This document shows positions 5,400-6,517 of a DNA stretch of 6,517 nt, piece by piece (the stretch's first letter is position 1; every line of letters begins with the position of its first letter). Origin of the DNA: Erysipelotrichaceae bacterium UBA3379 (GTDB lineage Bacteria; Bacillota_I; Bacilli_A; Erysipelotrichales; Coprobacillaceae); the NCBI GenBank assembly GCA_002359025.1, contig DEPZ01000033.1, forward strand, positions 236 to 6,752. Reading direction: 5' to 3'. The translations under genes and the position numbers were made by a program. The notes beneath the pieces were generated by a model, which saw only the letters and a list, made by a program, of their open reading frames with translations, was not told the origin of the DNA and searched no databases.

Positions 5400-6308
5400 A
5401 TGGAAGTTGTTGCTATTACACCAAGAGGTTATTGCAAAGGTGTTGTTCGTGCCATTGATATAGCAAAAAAAGCAAGTCAACTAGAAAAGCCAGTATACAT
5501 TCTTGGAATGATTGTTCATAATCAATTTATTGTGAATGCATTAGAAAATTTAGGTGTACATACTATTGATCAAAAAGGAAAAACAAGATTAGAATTATTA
5601 GATGAAATTCATTCTGGTACTGTTATTATTACTGCTCATGGAGCAGGTGATCAAGTCTTTGAAAAAGCTAAACAAAAAGGACTTCGTGTCATAGATGCAT
5701 CTTGTCAAGATGTTATCAAAACACATGATTTAATTAAAGAAAAACTATCACAAGGCTATGAGATTCTCTATATTGGTAAACATGGTCATCCAGAATCAGA
5801 AGGAGCCTGTTCAATAAATCAAGACAAAATACATCTCATTACTTCTACTCATGATATAGATGCAGTTGATCCAAAAAAACATTATGTTATGACTAATCAA
5901 ACAACAATGTCATTATATGATGTATACGATTTATGCGAGTATGCTTTATCACATCTTCAACATGTAGAAATTGCAAAAGAAACATGTAATGCTACGAAGA
6001 TTAGACAAGAAGCAATCAAGAATATTGATGAAGATGTTGATTTGGTTATTATTGTAGGTGATCCTCATTCTAATAACACCCAAAAACTTGCATCTATCGC
6101 AAGTGATCAAAAAGAAGTATATATGATTGAAAGTATTGATGATTTAGATATAGAAAAGTTAAAAGGAAAGAAAAAAGTAGCTGTATCATCTGGAGCATCT
6201 ACACCAACATATCTGACTCATCAAATTATCTCTTTCCTTCAACAATTTGATGAAAATCAGTCTGAAACATACCAAAAACCTCCAATAGACAAAAATAAAA
6301 TCATTTAA
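5400..6308 (+). CDS. ispH: 4-hydroxy-3-methylbut-2-enyl diphosphate reductase
   Basis: The last enzyme of the MEP (non-mevalonate) isoprenoid pathway, a cytoplasmic iron-sulfur enzyme that reduces HMBPP to IPP and DMAPP. The 302-residue protein keeps the three cluster cysteines: C12 (GYCKGV), C102 (ASCQDV) and C196 (ETCNAT). Substrate-binding residues are also seen: H40 (VHN), H80 (TAHG), H130 and E132 (GHPE), the NQTTMS region (166-171), and S267 (GASTP). The usual SSN triplet that contacts the diphosphate reads SNN (224-226) in a DPHSNNT context, a variant of the common KNSSNT form. Residues 284-302 are a short polar tail. The gene is monocistronic, divergent from the MutS-like gene and ended by a perfect palindromic terminator. 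Its place near the yqfQ-like, cshB and nfo genes recalls B. subtilis yqfP. Confidence 0.96.
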   Translation: MEVVAITPRGYCKGVVRAIDIAKKASQLEKPVYILGMIVHNQFIVNALENLGVHTIDQKGKTRLELLDEIHSGTVIITAHGAGDQVFEKAKQKGLRVIDASCQDVIKTHDLIKEKLSQGYEILYIGKHGHPESEGACSINQDKIHLITSTHDIDAVDPKKHYVMTNQTTMSLYDVYDLCEYALSHLQHVEIAKETCNATKIRQEAIKNIDEDVDLVIIVGDPHSNNTQKLASIASDQKEVYMIESIDDLDIEKLKGKKKVAVSSGASTPTYLTHQIISFLQQFDENQSETYQKPPIDKNKII

Positions 6309-6334
6309 AAAATATGCAAATTTGCATATTTTTT
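6307..6334. terminator. Perfect palindromic bidirectional terminator between ispH and the LacI-type gene
   Basis: A 28-base perfect palindrome, with core ATATGCAAATTTGCATAT at 6313-6328+ and A/T runs on both sides, begins at the last two bases of the ispH stop codon. On either strand it gives a hairpin followed by a run of T, so it can end both converging genes. The LacI-type stop codon lies 18 bases to its right. Confidence 0.85.
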
Positions 6335-6351
6335 TATGTTTATATTCTCTT

Positions 6352-6517
6352 TTAATCTTCATGATACTGTATACTTGAATTTCTTTCAATCAAGTAACAT
6401 GGTAATTGTATTCTCATTGAGTTTAATTTTCTTCCATTGACTAGTGACTGATGTAATAACGAAGCTCCCAATTCTCCCATTTCATCAGCTGGCGCATAAA
6501 TAGTTGACAAGGATGGT
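6352..6517 (-). CDS. C-terminal end of a LacI/GalR-family transcriptional regulator
   Basis: The frame enters from the right edge and ends at a TAA (6352-6354), giving the last 54 residues. The sequence is typical of the end of the sugar-binding domain of LacI-type repressors: PSLSTIYAPADEMGELGASLL (first 21 residues) matches the family pattern P.LTTV..P..EMG..A..LL, and RIQLPCYLIERNS (35-47) matches the final strand pattern R..LP..L..R.S. The DNA-binding and most of the ligand-binding part lie beyond the window, so neither effector nor targets can be named. It converges on ispH and shares its terminator. Confidence 0.88.
   Translation of the reverse strand, partial: PSLSTIYAPADEMGELGASLLHQSLVNGRKLNSMRIQLPCYLIERNSSIQYHED

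Noticed and set aside
6186..6389. Minus-strand open frame of 67 codons spanning the end of ispH and the terminator.
   Set aside because: It is antisense to ispH, crosses the terminator palindrome and overlaps the LacI-type gene in another frame; no protein character.

Overview
The window is about 70% A+T. It has strong AAGGAGG-type ribosome binding sites, sigma-A-like promoters with extended -10 elements, and tight U-tract terminators. Together with the gene content (SipW-type signal peptidase, CshB-type helicase, a YqfQ-like protein, LacI-type regulator) this points to a low-GC Firmicute. A gut Erysipelotrichia/Coprobacillaceae-like bacterium is my inference; no rRNA or other decisive marker is present.

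Layout, left to right. (1) 1-233, the 3' end of a small + strand gene carrying a short motif seen in uncharacterised Firmicutes proteins, closed by a strong terminator at 271-307. (2) 376-876, minus strand, a SipW/ER-type signal peptidase with its own promoter and terminator. (3) 1034-3270, minus strand, a two-gene operon: DEAD-box RNA helicase (cshB-like) followed by endonuclease IV (nfo), with stop and start codons overlapping as TAATG. (4) 3407-3712, plus strand, a small Tyr/Pro-rich protein with a YqfQ-like C-terminal helix, transcribed divergently from the helicase. (5) 3699-5279, minus strand, a membrane-anchored MutS-like ATPase. (6) 5400-6308, plus strand, ispH, the last enzyme of the MEP isoprenoid pathway. 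(7) 6352-6517, minus strand, the C-terminal end of a LacI/GalR-type repressor. IspH and the repressor converge on a perfect 28-nt palindromic terminator.

The set ispH, yqfQ-like, cshB, nfo corresponds to the Bacillus subtilis neighbours yqfP-yqfQ-yqfR-yqfS (from memory). This supports the assignment of the small protein and makes the MutS-like gene look like an insertion into an old conserved neighbourhood. Apart from this ancestral linkage I see no single pathway joining the genes; they cover RNA remodelling, base-excision repair, isoprenoid synthesis and protein export.

The most unusual structure is at 3686-3725. The YqfQ-like gene and the MutS-like gene overlap tail to tail by 14 nt inside a near-perfect inverted repeat, which acts as a likely shared terminator and makes the two unrelated proteins end in almost the same heptapeptide (KSDVIYK and KSEVIYK). 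A second point is a possible frameshift at a GGGG run near the end of the first, partial gene. I found no CRISPR array, tRNA, rRNA, insertion sequence or clear new defence-like system.
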